DNA of 50,729 nt from an uncultured Blautia sp. (GTDB lineage Bacteria > Bacillota > Clostridia > Lachnospirales > Lachnospiraceae), in contig CAKRYE010000008.1 in assembly GCA_934426285.1 (NCBI GenBank), positions 1 to 50,729 on the forward strand, read 5' to 3'. Below are positions 35,440 to 43,939 of the stretch, piece after piece; within the stretch, counting starts at the first letter, position 1, and each line of letters begins with the position of its first letter. The notes beneath the pieces were generated by a model, which did not search any database, was not told where the DNA came from, and saw nothing but the letters and a program-made list of their open reading frames with translations. The position numbers were made by a program, and so were the translations under genes.

Positions 35440-36648
35440 TTACATCAGGGATGTAAGCTTCTCGCGGATTGCTTTAATAAACTGCTCACTGTTTAATACT
35501 TCCACATCCTTTAAGGTTGTGATCAGAGCCAGATCCTTGGTCATTTTGCCATCTTCGATGGTTCCCAGAGTGGCTTTTTCCAGCTTATCTGCAAATTCCA
35601 TCAGTTCTTGATTGCCGTCCAGCTCCCCTCTCTTTCTGAGAGCACCTGTCCATGCAAAAATAGTAGCAACGGAATTGGTAGAAGTCTCTTCTCCTTTCAG
35701 GTGACGATAATAATGTCTCTGCACAGTTCCGTGTGCAGCCTCATATTCATAATATCCGTCCGGAGATACCAGCACAGAAGTCATCATTGCCAGAGAACCA
35801 AAAGCAGAGGAAACCATATCACTCATAACATCTCCGTCATAATTCTTGCAGGCCCAGATAAATCCTCCTTCTGCCTTCATAACACGGGCAACGATATCAT
35901 CGATCAGGCTGTAGAAATATTCAATTCCTGCAGCTTCGAATTTCTCTTTGAACTCCTTTTCATAAACCTCTGCAAAAATCTCCTTGAAGCGTCCGTCATA
36001 AATCTTGGAGATCGTATCCTTTCCTCCAAACCACAGACTCTGCTTTGTATCCAGTGCATAATTAAAGCAGCACTTTGCAAAGCTTGTGATGGATGCATCC
36101 AGGTTATGCATTCCCTGAAGGACACCTGCGCCTTCATAATGATGGATCAGTTCCTTTTTCTCCTCACCGTTCTCACCCTTAAACAGCAGATAAGCATCTC
36201 CCGGTCCGTCAATATACATTTCTGTATTCTTATATACATCTCCATAAGCGTGACGGGCAATGGTAATAGGTTTCTTCCAGTTCTTTACGCATGGCTCGAT
36301 CCCTTTCACTACAATAGGGGCACGGAACACAGTTCCGTCCAGAATGGCACGGATAGTACCGTTAGGACTTTTGTACATTTTTTTCAGTGTGTACTCTTCC
36401 ATTCTGGCTTTATTCGGAGTGATGGTCGCACATTTTACAGCAACGCCATATTTCTTTGTAGCTTCTGCTGCATCTACAGTTACCTGATCATCTGTTTCAT
36501 TTCTGTATTCCAGGCCAAGATCATAGTACTCTGTGTTCAGATCAATAAAAGGAAGAAGAAGCTCATCCTTGATCATCTTCCAGAGGATTCGGGTCATCTC
36601 GTCTCCGTCCATCTCCACAAGCGGTGTCTGCATCTGAATTTTTTTCAT
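35440..36648 (-). CDS. icd: NADP-dependent isocitrate dehydrogenase
   Basis: 402 residues. Oxidatively decarboxylates isocitrate to 2-oxoglutarate, supplying NADPH and glutamate precursors. The sequence resembles the eukaryote-like (subfamily II) enzyme: [34 protein letters not shown], the substrate/Mg2+ site [19 protein letters not shown] and [12 protein letters not shown]. It is not the E. coli-type enzyme. It lies convergent with the ABC-F gene, with only 29 bases between. Confidence 0.95.
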   Translation of the reverse strand: MKKIQMQTPLVEMDGDEMTRILWKMIKDELLLPFIDLNTEYYDLGLEYRNETDDQVTVDAAEATKKYGVAVKCATITPNKARMEEYTLKKMYKSPNGTIRAILDGTVFRAPIVVKGIEPCVKNWKKPITIARHAYGDVYKNTEMYIDGPGDAYLLFKGENGEEKKELIHHYEGAGVLQGMHNLDASITSFAKCCFNYALDTKQSLWFGGKDTISKIYDGRFKEIFAEVYEKEFKEKFEAAGIEYFYSLIDDIVARVMKAEGGFIWACKNYDGDVMSDMVSSAFGSLAMMTSVLVSPDGYYEYEAAHGTVQRHYYRHLKGEETSTNSVATIFAWTGALRKRGELDGNQELMEFADKLEKATLGTIEDGKMTKDLALITTLKDVEVLNSEQFIKAIREKLTSLM

Positions 36649-36724
36649 AAAGATCCTCCTCTTTGTACGGGTTTCATCCCTTTATCATTTTATAGTAACT
36701 GTTCAGCGTTACTACACTGAAGCA

Positions 36725-37618
36725 TTACAATTTACGTATCATTTTAACGGAAATAGATTCGTTCGTCAATGCCTGTTTCATATCCAGTTCTCCCGAGCCC
36801 TGCAGATTCCTGGGCAGCCCCAGGTCTCTGGCCGATTCTTTCAGGCATCTTTTAATTTCTACATTGGTAAGAGTAGGATATTTTTGCAGAAGAAGGGCTA
36901 CAGCGCCACTGACTAACGGTGTGGACATAGAGGTCCCGCTTTTCACCCCATAGGCAAAATCCGTTCCCGGAGCGCAGGACAGAATACGATTGCCCGGAGC
37001 TACCAGATCCGGCTTGCAGATGCACTCTGAGGTAGGTCCTCTTCCGGAAATAGCCGTTCTGCCTGTAAGCAGATCACTTGACCCCACAGTGATGATCTTA
37101 CGGCTGCTGCCCGGAGCCGTAACACTTCCTGACCGGGGACCCTGATTTCCTGCAGCTGCCACCACTACCAGCCCTGCATCCCACAGTCTTTCCACCCCTT
37201 CGATCAGCTGTCTGTGATCCTGTTTTTCTCTGCAGGTTGTCCCTATGGAAATATTTACCACCTGAATCCGGTAAGTATCCTTATTTTTCAAGATCCAGTC
37301 AAAAGCCCGCAGTACATCCCTCTTTTTTCCATTTCCATATCTGTCAAGTATCTTCAGGGCAACCAGGCTGCACTCCGGGGCGATTCCCCTGATCCTTCCT
37401 CCTGAAGCGCTTCCGTCTCCGCCGATAATACCGCTTACATGAGTGCCGTGGGAATTATCATCATAGGGCAGCATATGTTTTCCTACAAAATCCTGAAAGC
37501 CGATAATCCGGTCTTTAAAATCTATATGAGGATAAATACCGGTATCCAGCACACACACGCAGACATTCTTTCCGGTATAGCCTGTATCACCTAACTGATC
37601 TATGTCAAAATTTTCCAT
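36725..37618 (-). CDS. Subtilisin-like serine protease without signal peptide
   Basis: 297 residues, S8 family. Catalytic residues are Asp in VCVLDTGIYPHIDF, His in DDNSHGTHVSGIIGG and Ser in SGTSMSTPLVSGAVALL; the oxyanion Asn is in AAAGNQGPRSG. No signal peptide or long propeptide is present, so it should act in the cytosol or be released by lysis, as for intracellular subtilisins. A hairpin just upstream contains its ribosome site in the 3' arm. A control element of that kind is unusual. Confidence 0.93.
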   Translation of the reverse strand: MENFDIDQLGDTGYTGKNVCVCVLDTGIYPHIDFKDRIIGFQDFVGKHMLPYDDNSHGTHVSGIIGGDGSASGGRIRGIAPECSLVALKILDRYGNGKKRDVLRAFDWILKNKDTYRIQVVNISIGTTCREKQDHRQLIEGVERLWDAGLVVVAAAGNQGPRSGSVTAPGSSRKIITVGSSDLLTGRTAISGRGPTSECICKPDLVAPGNRILSCAPGTDFAYGVKSGTSMSTPLVSGAVALLLQKYPTLTNVEIKRCLKESARDLGLPRNLQGSGELDMKQALTNESISVKMIRKL

Positions 37619-37620
37619 AT

Positions 37621-37678
37621 AAAAATCCTCCGAAAAAGCAGAAGATATTGCTTACTCTACTTTATTCGGAGGATTTTT
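37621..37678 (-). other. Long perfect hairpin covering the subtilase ribosome site
   Basis: AAAAATCCTCCGAA (37621-37634) and TTCGGAGGATTTTT (37665-37678) are perfect 14-base inverted copies with a 30-base loop. On the minus strand the 3' arm contains GGAGG (37631-37627), 8 bases before the ATG. It may act as a terminator for read-through, as a translation switch, or both. The tepA leader has the same layout. Confidence 0.7.
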
Positions 37679-37690
37679 AAATGTAACCTC

Positions 37691-37711
37691 ATATGTGCTT
37701 TGAACACATAT
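37691..37711. repeat. Palindrome upstream of the subtilase
   Basis: ATATGTG-CTTTGAA-CACATAT: perfect 7-base arms and a 7-base spacer, between the subtilase hairpin and the small membrane peptide gene. A possible operator. Confidence 0.45.
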
Positions 37712-37823
37712 TTCTGCCGGTTTTTCATAAAATGTATAAATCCCGGATGATAGACCAATACTTAAAAAGTGATGTATCTCACAACAATCCGTCAAATATA
37801 TCATCCAAGGGGAGGAATATTCT

Positions 37824-37979
37824 ATGATCTTATTGTTGATACTTATCTTTCTGTTGTTTCAGCTCTTTATCCTGCTCTGCTGTGTAGCAGCCGGAAATGA
37901 CGCTGCTTCCCAGGAAATCTCCGACCAGGAACAGCTGGAATTCATCCGTGAATGGAAGAAAAAGCACCCGCTGCGGTAG
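37824..37979 (+). CDS. 51-residue membrane peptide, unknown function
   Basis: An unlisted small gene. The ATG at 37824 has GGGGAGG with about 8 bases spacing, a strong ribosome site. The peptide is MILLLILIFLLFQLFILLCC for its first 20 residues: one membrane helix ending in Cys-Cys. An acidic then basic tail follows, ending EWKKKHPLR. The stop is 5 bases from the convergent LCP gene. The good ribosome site and clean helix-plus-tail layout argue for a real gene. I recall similar short peptides in related bacteria, without a known role. Confidence 0.72.
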   Translation: MILLLILIFLLFQLFILLCCVAAGNDAASQEISDQEQLEFIREWKKKHPLR

Positions 37980-37984
37980 TCAGC

Positions 37985-39520
37985 CTATCTGGCCACATCT
38001 GCCTCAGATAACCGGAAGCCTTCCCGCACTTTCTTCATCAGCACCTTAGCCTTATCCACTGTGTTCTGATCCGGGATCATAACATATGCCTTAGAGCTCA
38101 TGGAATAAGGCTTCTGAGTATCCCCTGTACCATCTACACTATAAGACAATACCTGCCAGGTTCCGCCCTCGTCCAGCTGCTTGCGGACCAGAGAGGCCAT
38201 CACATCATAGGGAACATTGGTCTCAAAAGCACCATCCAGGCTGTCCAGAACAGAAAGGTAGTTCTTCAGGAATGCAGGCTGGGTTGCCTTATCGACTACA
38301 CCCTGGATCACAGCCATCTGATTACGTCCGCGCTGACGATCTCCCTCTTTAAAAGCATAACGTTCTCTGGCAAAGACAAGAGCCTGTTCGCCGTTCAGAT
38401 GATTCTCACCCTGATTAAAGTGATAGCCCGTAGTATTACCAGAATCAAAATCATAATCAGAATTAACAGTAACTCCGCCAAGGGCATCAATAATCTGCTC
38501 AAATCCTGCAAAATTCAGTCTGAAATAGTAATTGATATTGATATCATAAAGCATATCCAGGGTATCCATACATACATTTACACCATAGATGCCTGCATGA
38601 GTCAGCTTATCCGGCACACCGTTGGAAATAGACAGGGGCACAAAATAATCTCTGGGTGTGGAGACCATAAGGATCTGCTTTGTAGTAGCATTAAGAGTAA
38701 GGATAATATTCACATCACTGCGGCTGGAGGCAGTCATTCCGCCTCTGGTATCAATACCGCTGACAAAAATAGTATATACCTCATCTGTAACCGCGTCATC
38801 CTTTGCAGAAGTGTCTGAAGAGGTCTGTTCCTCATCAGCAGAGGATGTCTGCTGGGCTGCCGGAGTATTTCTCTCAACCACTGTGGCAACCTTCAGGGAA
38901 GCGATCTCTCTGATCTGGGATGGAAAAGATCCGTACTGATCCATCTCTGCGATCACATCCAGGTAAGCCTTATTCAGCAGAATGGCACCGCAGGTTCCAT
39001 TATTCAAAGCATCTGCCAGTTCTCCCAGACCTGCATATTCACTGGTCTGTACATCAGTTCCCAGTTCATTATACACCTGCTTCAGAGCTGCATCTGTGTT
39101 GGTACGGTCCAGCTCTCCCAGAATACCAAAGGTGTAACCGGATGCATCTGCCAACTTCTGGGCTTTATCATCCTGCTTCACATACACATTGATCTCTGTG
39201 TACTCCTGATTCACTCCGGTAATACTATCCAGGGTAGATACTGTCTTGTATATATACAGACTGGCCAGTCCCAGCACTACTGTGATCAGAAGAGCCAGCA
39301 CTACACCGATACAAAAGGGCACTGTCTTTCGTATTTTTCTCACCAGAAAATATACGATCACCAGAAGCAAAAGAAGCCCGGCAGCTATTATGCCGATATA
39401 TTTCATGGAAATAAGCTTCGTATAAAGGAGCAGCACCAAAAAAGCGCACTCAATAACAAATAAGATCAGGGAAATGACAATTCCGGGAATCCGATCCTGT
39501 TTTTTTGATTTAACCTTCAT
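37985..39520 (-). CDS. LytR-CpsA-Psr (LCP) family transferase
   Basis: 511 residues. LCP proteins attach teichoic acid or capsule polymers to peptidoglycan. Three membrane helices occupy the first 100 residues. The accessory LCP-associated domain follows. The LCP core (from about 275) has GIDTRGGMTASSRSDVNIIL, STPRDYFVPL and FARERYAFKEGDRQRGRNQ. It is last in the cpsB-cpsC-cpsD run, consistent with a role in wall attachment of an exopolysaccharide. Confidence 0.92.
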   Translation of the reverse strand: MKVKSKKQDRIPGIVISLILFVIECAFLVLLLYTKLISMKYIGIIAAGLLLLLVIVYFLVRKIRKTVPFCIGVVLALLITVVLGLASLYIYKTVSTLDSITGVNQEYTEINVYVKQDDKAQKLADASGYTFGILGELDRTNTDAALKQVYNELGTDVQTSEYAGLGELADALNNGTCGAILLNKAYLDVIAEMDQYGSFPSQIREIASLKVATVVERNTPAAQQTSSADEEQTSSDTSAKDDAVTDEVYTIFVSGIDTRGGMTASSRSDVNIILTLNATTKQILMVSTPRDYFVPLSISNGVPDKLTHAGIYGVNVCMDTLDMLYDININYYFRLNFAGFEQIIDALGGVTVNSDYDFDSGNTTGYHFNQGENHLNGEQALVFARERYAFKEGDRQRGRNQMAVIQGVVDKATQPAFLKNYLSVLDSLDGAFETNVPYDVMASLVRKQLDEGGTWQVLSYSVDGTGDTQKPYSMSSKAYVMIPDQNTVDKAKVLMKKVREGFRLSEADVAR

Positions 39521-39544
39521 CTTATATCCTCTCTACGACTGAAA

Positions 39545-39566
39545 GCTGCCTGTAAAGACAGGCAGC
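39545..39566 (-). terminator. Intercistronic hairpin before the LCP gene
   Basis: GCTGCCTGT-AAAG-ACAGGCAGC, a perfect 9-bp stem with a 4-base loop, followed on the minus strand by only three T. It may attenuate or stabilise the mRNA between the Ig-like gene and the LCP gene. Confidence 0.55.
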
Positions 39567-39582
39567 CCAATCACTTTCTAAG

Positions 39583-40383
39583 CTATTCTACAACCACTGT
39601 CAACTCAGCACTGTTGGACATATTGCCGGCTATGTCAACCACATAATAGGTACAGGTATAAGTACCTGCTACTGCAGTATTCACCTGTCCTGTAATCTGG
39701 ATTCTCTTCCACAGTTCAGAAGTCTCATCTGTATCATCCTGAATATCCTTCACATAAGAAAGCAGATCCACAGAACTTCCCACAGAAGTAGTCACATAAT
39801 AGTCTGTAAGATAAATTTTCGGGCTGGTGGATGGCATGGCATCCGCCTTTGCCACCTGCTCCTGTTCTGCCAGAGCAGCAGGATCATCTGAGGCAGGAGT
39901 TAATTCAGGGGTTGGAGTCAAAGACAGATCCGTACTGTCAAACTCAGAATCTCCTGTCTCCACATCCTCCACCGGAACCTGGGTAGGCTCTGCATCTGTT
40001 TCCGTATCAGCATCAGACTTTGTTCCTCTCTTCACTACCCCACTGTCCCGCATTTTCTCAGGGTCAGCCTCTAAATTTCTCTTAAACTTGGTAATATTAT
40101 TGGAGTTATCCTTTGCCACATAAGTGACAACCACATGAGAATCATCCACCTCATACACGGATTCCACAGTCAGAGTATCTGTCACATCTCCGTCTACATC
40201 ATCACTGGCAGTAATGCCCTGGGTCAGGTCTGCATCGCTCATAGAAGGGTCATATTCTTTTGCCGCCTGATCTGAGCAGGCAATCTCAGGGCCCTTATGA
40301 TCGGACTCCGTTCTCAGATATACGACTCCGCCAGCCAGCCCCACGCAGACAACCAGCATCACTGCAATCCACTTTTTTGCCAT
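39583..40383 (-). CDS. Exported Ig-like (DUF5011-type) protein of the exopolysaccharide cluster
   Basis: 266 residues from the ATG at 40383 (MAKKWIAVMLVV), with AAGGAG 8 bases upstream. The N-terminal hydrophobic segment (5-25) is a signal peptide or anchor. Two beta-sandwich repeats are visible: about 30-105 (DVDGDVTDTLTVESVYEVDD and VTYVAKDNSNN), and about 195-265 (YTCTYYVVDIAGNMSNSAEL). A Glu/Asp/Thr/Pro-rich linker separates them. The pattern DVDGDVT...YTVTD.AGN is that of DUF5011/HYR-type bacterial Ig-like domains. Enzymatic activity is unlikely. It lies between cpsD and the LCP gene. Confidence 0.78.
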   Translation of the reverse strand: MAKKWIAVMLVVCVGLAGGVVYLRTESDHKGPEIACSDQAAKEYDPSMSDADLTQGITASDDVDGDVTDTLTVESVYEVDDSHVVVTYVAKDNSNNITKFKRNLEADPEKMRDSGVVKRGTKSDADTETDAEPTQVPVEDVETGDSEFDSTDLSLTPTPELTPASDDPAALAEQEQVAKADAMPSTSPKIYLTDYYVTTSVGSSVDLLSYVKDIQDDTDETSELWKRIQITGQVNTAVAGTYTCTYYVVDIAGNMSNSAELTVVVE

Positions 40384-40395
40384 AATCACTGCTCC

Positions 40396-41115
40396 TTACT
40401 GGTTTTTACTGTTATTATCTTTGCCATAATATTTTCCGTAGTATTTGCCATAGTGCTTACCATAATACTTACCATAGTAGCCCTGCTTGCTCATATCTAC
40501 TTTATTCAGGATCACACCAAGGATCGGACAGTCACATTTCTCCAGCTGATCCTTAACCTCCTGGGCAAAACGATAACTGATGGCTCCGGACTCCATAACA
40601 ATGATGGAACCGTCACATTCATCTGCAATAACCGCACTGTCAATGACACTTCCAAGAGGAGGAGTATCAATGATTATATAATCATAAACCTTCTTTACAG
40701 CTGCAAGCACACGCTTAAAGTATTCTGCGCCAAGAAGCTCCGCAGGGTTTGGCGGTACCGTTCCTGCATAAATAATATTAAATCTGGGGATATTGGTTGC
40801 ATAAATCACGTTTTCAATAGTTTCCTGATGAGAAAGGAGGTGGGAAAGGCCCTTGATCTCCTGATCAACCTCTGTTCTTCCCAGAAGTACAGATTTACGA
40901 AGATCCGCATCGATGAGCAGGACTTTCTTACCGGAATCTGCCAGAGATAAGGCCAGATTCAGTGATACTGTACTCTTACCTTCATTTGGAGTACAGCTGG
41001 TAATGGCAATTACCTTTTTCTCTTCTCCACAGAAAAGGAGATTGGTTCGTAAGGATTTATAGGACTCATTAGCGCTATAATCCAGCATTGGACGATATAT
41101 ATTTACTTCTTTCAT
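40396..41115 (-). CDS. cpsD: BY-kinase (bacterial tyrosine kinase), CpsD-like
   Basis: 239 residues. Cytosolic autokinase that works with the CpsC membrane partner to control polysaccharide synthesis. Walker A is TSCTPNEGKSTVSLNLA, Walker A' is VLLIDADLRKS, and Walker B is IIIDTPP. The C-terminal tyrosine cluster is a repeat of YYGK units (five copies, from about residue 213), the substrate for phosphorylation. CpsB, three genes earlier, is the matching phosphatase. Confidence 0.94.
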   Translation of the reverse strand: MKEVNIYRPMLDYSANESYKSLRTNLLFCGEEKKVIAITSCTPNEGKSTVSLNLALSLADSGKKVLLIDADLRKSVLLGRTEVDQEIKGLSHLLSHQETIENVIYATNIPRFNIIYAGTVPPNPAELLGAEYFKRVLAAVKKVYDYIIIDTPPLGSVIDSAVIADECDGSIIVMESGAISYRFAQEVKDQLEKCDCPILGVILNKVDMSKQGYYGKYYGKHYGKYYGKYYGKDNNSKNQ

Positions 41116-41118
41116 GAC

Positions 41119-41874
41119 TTATCTTCTCCCTCTTCCCCTTTTTTGTTTTTTCTGCTTCTTTTTCTTTTTATTCTTACGGTCCTCTTCAGACATAGGGATC
41201 GTACCCAGTGTACTCAGATTCAGATAACGTTCTACATCCTCCTGAGTCTTAATGGTATCATTAGACAGATAAGAAATCAGGATCACAGCTGCTGCAAGAA
41301 GCACACCTACAAGTCCGCCGATCACACCATTCTTGGAAATGCTGGGGCTTACCTTCTGCTCCGGAATATTGGCAGTCTCAACCACATTTACCGCATCAAT
41401 ATCCATAACATTCTTGATATGGTTGGCAGCCACGTCACGGATAGCATTGGCAATCTCACAGGCTACATAGGGATCTGCATCTCTCACAGAAATTGACAGG
41501 ATACGGGTATCTGTGGCAGAATCCACAGTCATCTTCTGGAGAAGCTCCTCATGAGTCATATCCAGATTCAGCTGGGTAATAACTCCCTCCGTAACTGTAC
41601 GGCTCTTGATCAGCTCCGCATAGTCCTTAGTCAGGGACAAACTGGTCTGCATATCCTGGCTGGTCAGCGTATTGCTGTCCTGCTTGCTGAGCACATACAT
41701 TTTGGTAGTAGATTCATACTGCGGGGTCACAAACAGAAGCGTAGCTGCCACTACCACCAATGCTGCAAGCACACCGGACAGGATAATGGCCCAGATCTTA
41801 TCCAGCAATACATAGAATACTTCCAGTAAATCAATTTCTACTTCATCGTTGTTCTGTACATTGTGTTGTTCCAT
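41119..41874 (-). CDS. cpsC: CpsC/Wzz polysaccharide co-polymerase, membrane activator of CpsD
   Basis: 251 residues. A Wzz domain with two membrane helices, about 30-52 and 182-204. The extracellular part contains the PQYEST motif near the first helix. The second helix is preceded by SPSISKNGVIGG. The C-terminal tail is strongly basic (KKKKKQKKQKRGRGRR) and cytosolic, the region that activates CpsD. It ends 3 bases before the cpsD start. Confidence 0.92.
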   Translation of the reverse strand: MEQHNVQNNDEVEIDLLEVFYVLLDKIWAIILSGVLAALVVVAATLLFVTPQYESTTKMYVLSKQDSNTLTSQDMQTSLSLTKDYAELIKSRTVTEGVITQLNLDMTHEELLQKMTVDSATDTRILSISVRDADPYVACEIANAIRDVAANHIKNVMDIDAVNVVETANIPEQKVSPSISKNGVIGGLVGVLLAAAVILISYLSNDTIKTQEDVERYLNLSTLGTIPMSEEDRKNKKKKKQKKQKRGRGRR

Positions 41875-41880
41875 TTGGCT

Positions 41881-42624
41881 TTATCTTTCCTTCCTTCTTT
41901 TCGCATCCTCCAGAATTCTCCGGGGATTTTCTATAAATAAATGGTCTGCATAAGCTTCTCCCATTTTTTTCGCAACATAATCATAGGCTTCGCCCATCCT
42001 GGAAATACGGCTTCTGGTATTGTGACAGTCTGAGCCTACAAACTTCACCAGATCATATTTCATCAGTTTCCTGCAATACCTTTTGGTGGAAAAGCCTTCC
42101 TTACCCACAATACTGTCTGCATTGATCTGCATGGATACTCCCATATCCACAAGCTCCTCCACGAAGCCCAGGTCTGACCTTGTGGCCTCATACCTTTCTA
42201 TATGGGCTGCAATGGGCTTATAGCCACTGGAAATCAGCTTGTTCAGCCTTTCCCTTATGTAAGAGCCCTCTGAGCTCTCCGAAAACTCCGCCAGCACATA
42301 CCTGGAACCTGCCATGGTGCTGACCTCTCCCTCTCTCAGCATACGGTACATCTCCATATTGGCGTGGAACTCACAGCCAAGATATACCTGAAGATCATCA
42401 CCGATCTCCGCTGCTGCCTTCTGTACAAGCAAAAACTGCTCCTGCACTCTGGACAAAGGGGTCTCAAACATACGAAATCTGAAATGAGGTGTGGCAATAA
42501 TGTTCCTTACCCCCTGATCATATTCCATACGCAAAAGCTTCTTCGTATCCTCATAATCTGAGGCGCCGTCATCCACTCCCGGTACAATATGACAGTGAAT
42601 GTCATAGATACCTGTTCTGGACAT
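41881..42624 (-). CDS. cpsB: CpsB/YwqE tyrosine-protein phosphatase (PHP fold)
   Basis: 247 residues from the ATG at 42624 (MSRTGIYDIHCHIVPGVDDG), with AGGAGG upstream; the longer start at 42660 lacks one. The PHP metal-binding motif is DIHCHIVPGVDDGA. Further metal ligands are in TPHF, CEFHAN and GSDCHNT near the end. It removes phosphate from the CpsD tyrosine cluster. It is first in the cluster and has its own promoter. Confidence 0.93.
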   Translation of the reverse strand: MSRTGIYDIHCHIVPGVDDGASDYEDTKKLLRMEYDQGVRNIIATPHFRFRMFETPLSRVQEQFLLVQKAAAEIGDDLQVYLGCEFHANMEMYRMLREGEVSTMAGSRYVLAEFSESSEGSYIRERLNKLISSGYKPIAAHIERYEATRSDLGFVEELVDMGVSMQINADSIVGKEGFSTKRYCRKLMKYDLVKFVGSDCHNTRSRISRMGEAYDYVAKKMGEAYADHLFIENPRRILEDAKRRKER

Positions 42625-42644
42625 ATTTATCAATCCTCCTTCGC

Positions 42645-42665
42645 ATGGTAAAAATAGCATACCAT
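42645..42665. repeat. Palindrome at the start of the cpsB transcript
   Basis: ATGGTA (42645-42650) and TACCAT (42660-42665) around 9 bases. It lies just downstream of the predicted transcription start and may be an operator or RNA hairpin. Confidence 0.45.
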
Positions 42666-42672
42666 CTTTTTC

Positions 42673-42701
42673 ATTAAACCATTTCTCTGTTCAAATGTCA
42701 A
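42673..42701 (-). promoter_or_regulatory. cpsB-cpsC-cpsD promoter
   Basis: Minus strand TTGACA (42701-42696), 17 bases, TTTAAT (42678-42673). The cpsB start at 42624 is about 50 bases downstream. Confidence 0.75.
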
Positions 42702-42753
42702 TATACTTGCTTTACAGAATGTGAAAAATATAATAGAATTTGTCGATTCCATT

Positions 42754-42762
42754 TGCTATAAT
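42754..42762 (+). promoter_or_regulatory. Extended -10 promoter of the metallo-beta-lactamase gene
   Basis: TGCTATAAT at 42754-42762, an extended -10. No good -35. The start codon is at 42823, divergent from cpsB. Confidence 0.65.
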
Positions 42763-42822
42763 TAAACAGAGAAAGCAAAAGAAAAAATGTCTGAAACCAA
42801 ACAGGCCCTACAGGAGGTACCT

Positions 42823-43926
42823 ATGAAAAAGCAAAACAAATTACTTTCCTTATTATTATCCCTGTTTCTGCTGCTGTTTACCCTGGCTCCCCAGTCAGCC
42901 CTGACAGTCTATGCAGATGAAAACGGAGACATGGCTGTCCATTTTATTGATATCGGACAGGGAAATGCCATTCTGGTACAGTCAGGAGGTCAGAATCTTC
43001 TCTATGACGGAGGAGACCAGAGCCATGCCGACCTACTCATCTCTTATCTGCAGCAGCAAAATGTAGAAACCATTGACTATATGATTGCCTCCCACTATGA
43101 CGAGGATCATATCGGTGGCCTTGTTCCCTGCATAGATGATTTCTCTGTAAGCAATATTTTCGGCCCGGATTATGTACATACTTCCAATTTATTCAACAAT
43201 TTCATGAATACTGCCACTGCAAATGCCATCATCGTACAGTACCCTTCTGTAGGTGAGACCTTTGATTTCGGTACCGGAAGCTTCACTGTACTGGCGCCGA
43301 ACGGCATCAGCCAGAACAGCAATGACAACTCCCTTGTGATCAAGCTTGAAAACGGCTCCAACAGTTTTATTTTTACAGGCGATGCCGAGGAAACCAGTGA
43401 ACAGGATATGATCAGTACAGGCATGAACCTTGACTGCGATGTGCTGTCTGTAGGCCATCACGGATCCGCAAGCTCTACAACCTGGGACTTCCTTGCAGCA
43501 ACCTCACCTTCCTACGCAGTGATAAGCTGTGGGATCGATAATCAGTATCATCACCCGTCTGCTGATACCATGGGACGCCTGTCAGATATGGAAATCCCTG
43601 TATTCCGTACAGATAAACAGGGCACAATCATTGCAGTATCTGACGGAACCGGCATCACATGGTCTCAGGAGCCCTGCAATGATTATTCTGCAGGCGGCTC
43701 TTCTGCAACATCTTCAGGTCAGAATGAAACGACGGTATCCGATCCGGCTCCTGCACAGACAGAAAATGCCGGAGCAGATATAGGCACAATGGTGTGGATA
43801 CCTGCAACCGGCCAAAAGTATCACAGTATTCCAAACTGTGGAAAAATGAATCCGGACAATGCCCGGCAAATTTCAAAATCCGATGCAGAAGCCAGAGGAT
43901 ATGACGCCTGCAGTAAATGCTGGTAA
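42823..43926 (+). CDS. Secreted metallo-beta-lactamase-fold hydrolase, ComEC C-domain-like
   Basis: 367 residues from the ATG at 42823 (MKKQNKLLSLL), with AGGAGGTACCT before it; the open frame begins 36 bases earlier. A signal peptide covers about 1-33. The domain resembles the extracellular hydrolase part of ComEC: HFIDIGQGNAILVQ, the metal motif ASHYDEDHIGG (HxxxDH), GDAEETSEQDM and LSVGHHGSASSTTWDF. A low-complexity Ser/Ala/Thr linker leads to a C-terminal domain with YHSIPNCGKM and GYDACSKCW, a small Cys-rich module often seen at the end of secreted nucleases. No channel domain is present, so it is free and not part of ComEC. Substrate unknown, possibly nucleic acid. Confidence 0.85.
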   Translation: MKKQNKLLSLLLSLFLLLFTLAPQSALTVYADENGDMAVHFIDIGQGNAILVQSGGQNLLYDGGDQSHADLLISYLQQQNVETIDYMIASHYDEDHIGGLVPCIDDFSVSNIFGPDYVHTSNLFNNFMNTATANAIIVQYPSVGETFDFGTGSFTVLAPNGISQNSNDNSLVIKLENGSNSFIFTGDAEETSEQDMISTGMNLDCDVLSVGHHGSASSTTWDFLAATSPSYAVISCGIDNQYHHPSADTMGRLSDMEIPVFRTDKQGTIIAVSDGTGITWSQEPCNDYSAGGSSATSSGQNETTVSDPAPAQTENAGADIGTMVWIPATGQKYHSIPNCGKMNPDNARQISKSDAEARGYDACSKCW

Positions 43927-43939
43927 GAATATCTGCTGC

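Noticed and set aside
35608..36720. 370-codon open frame on the plus strand
   Set aside because: It is antisense to icd, with low-complexity composition and no ribosome site. It arises from the codon bias of icd.
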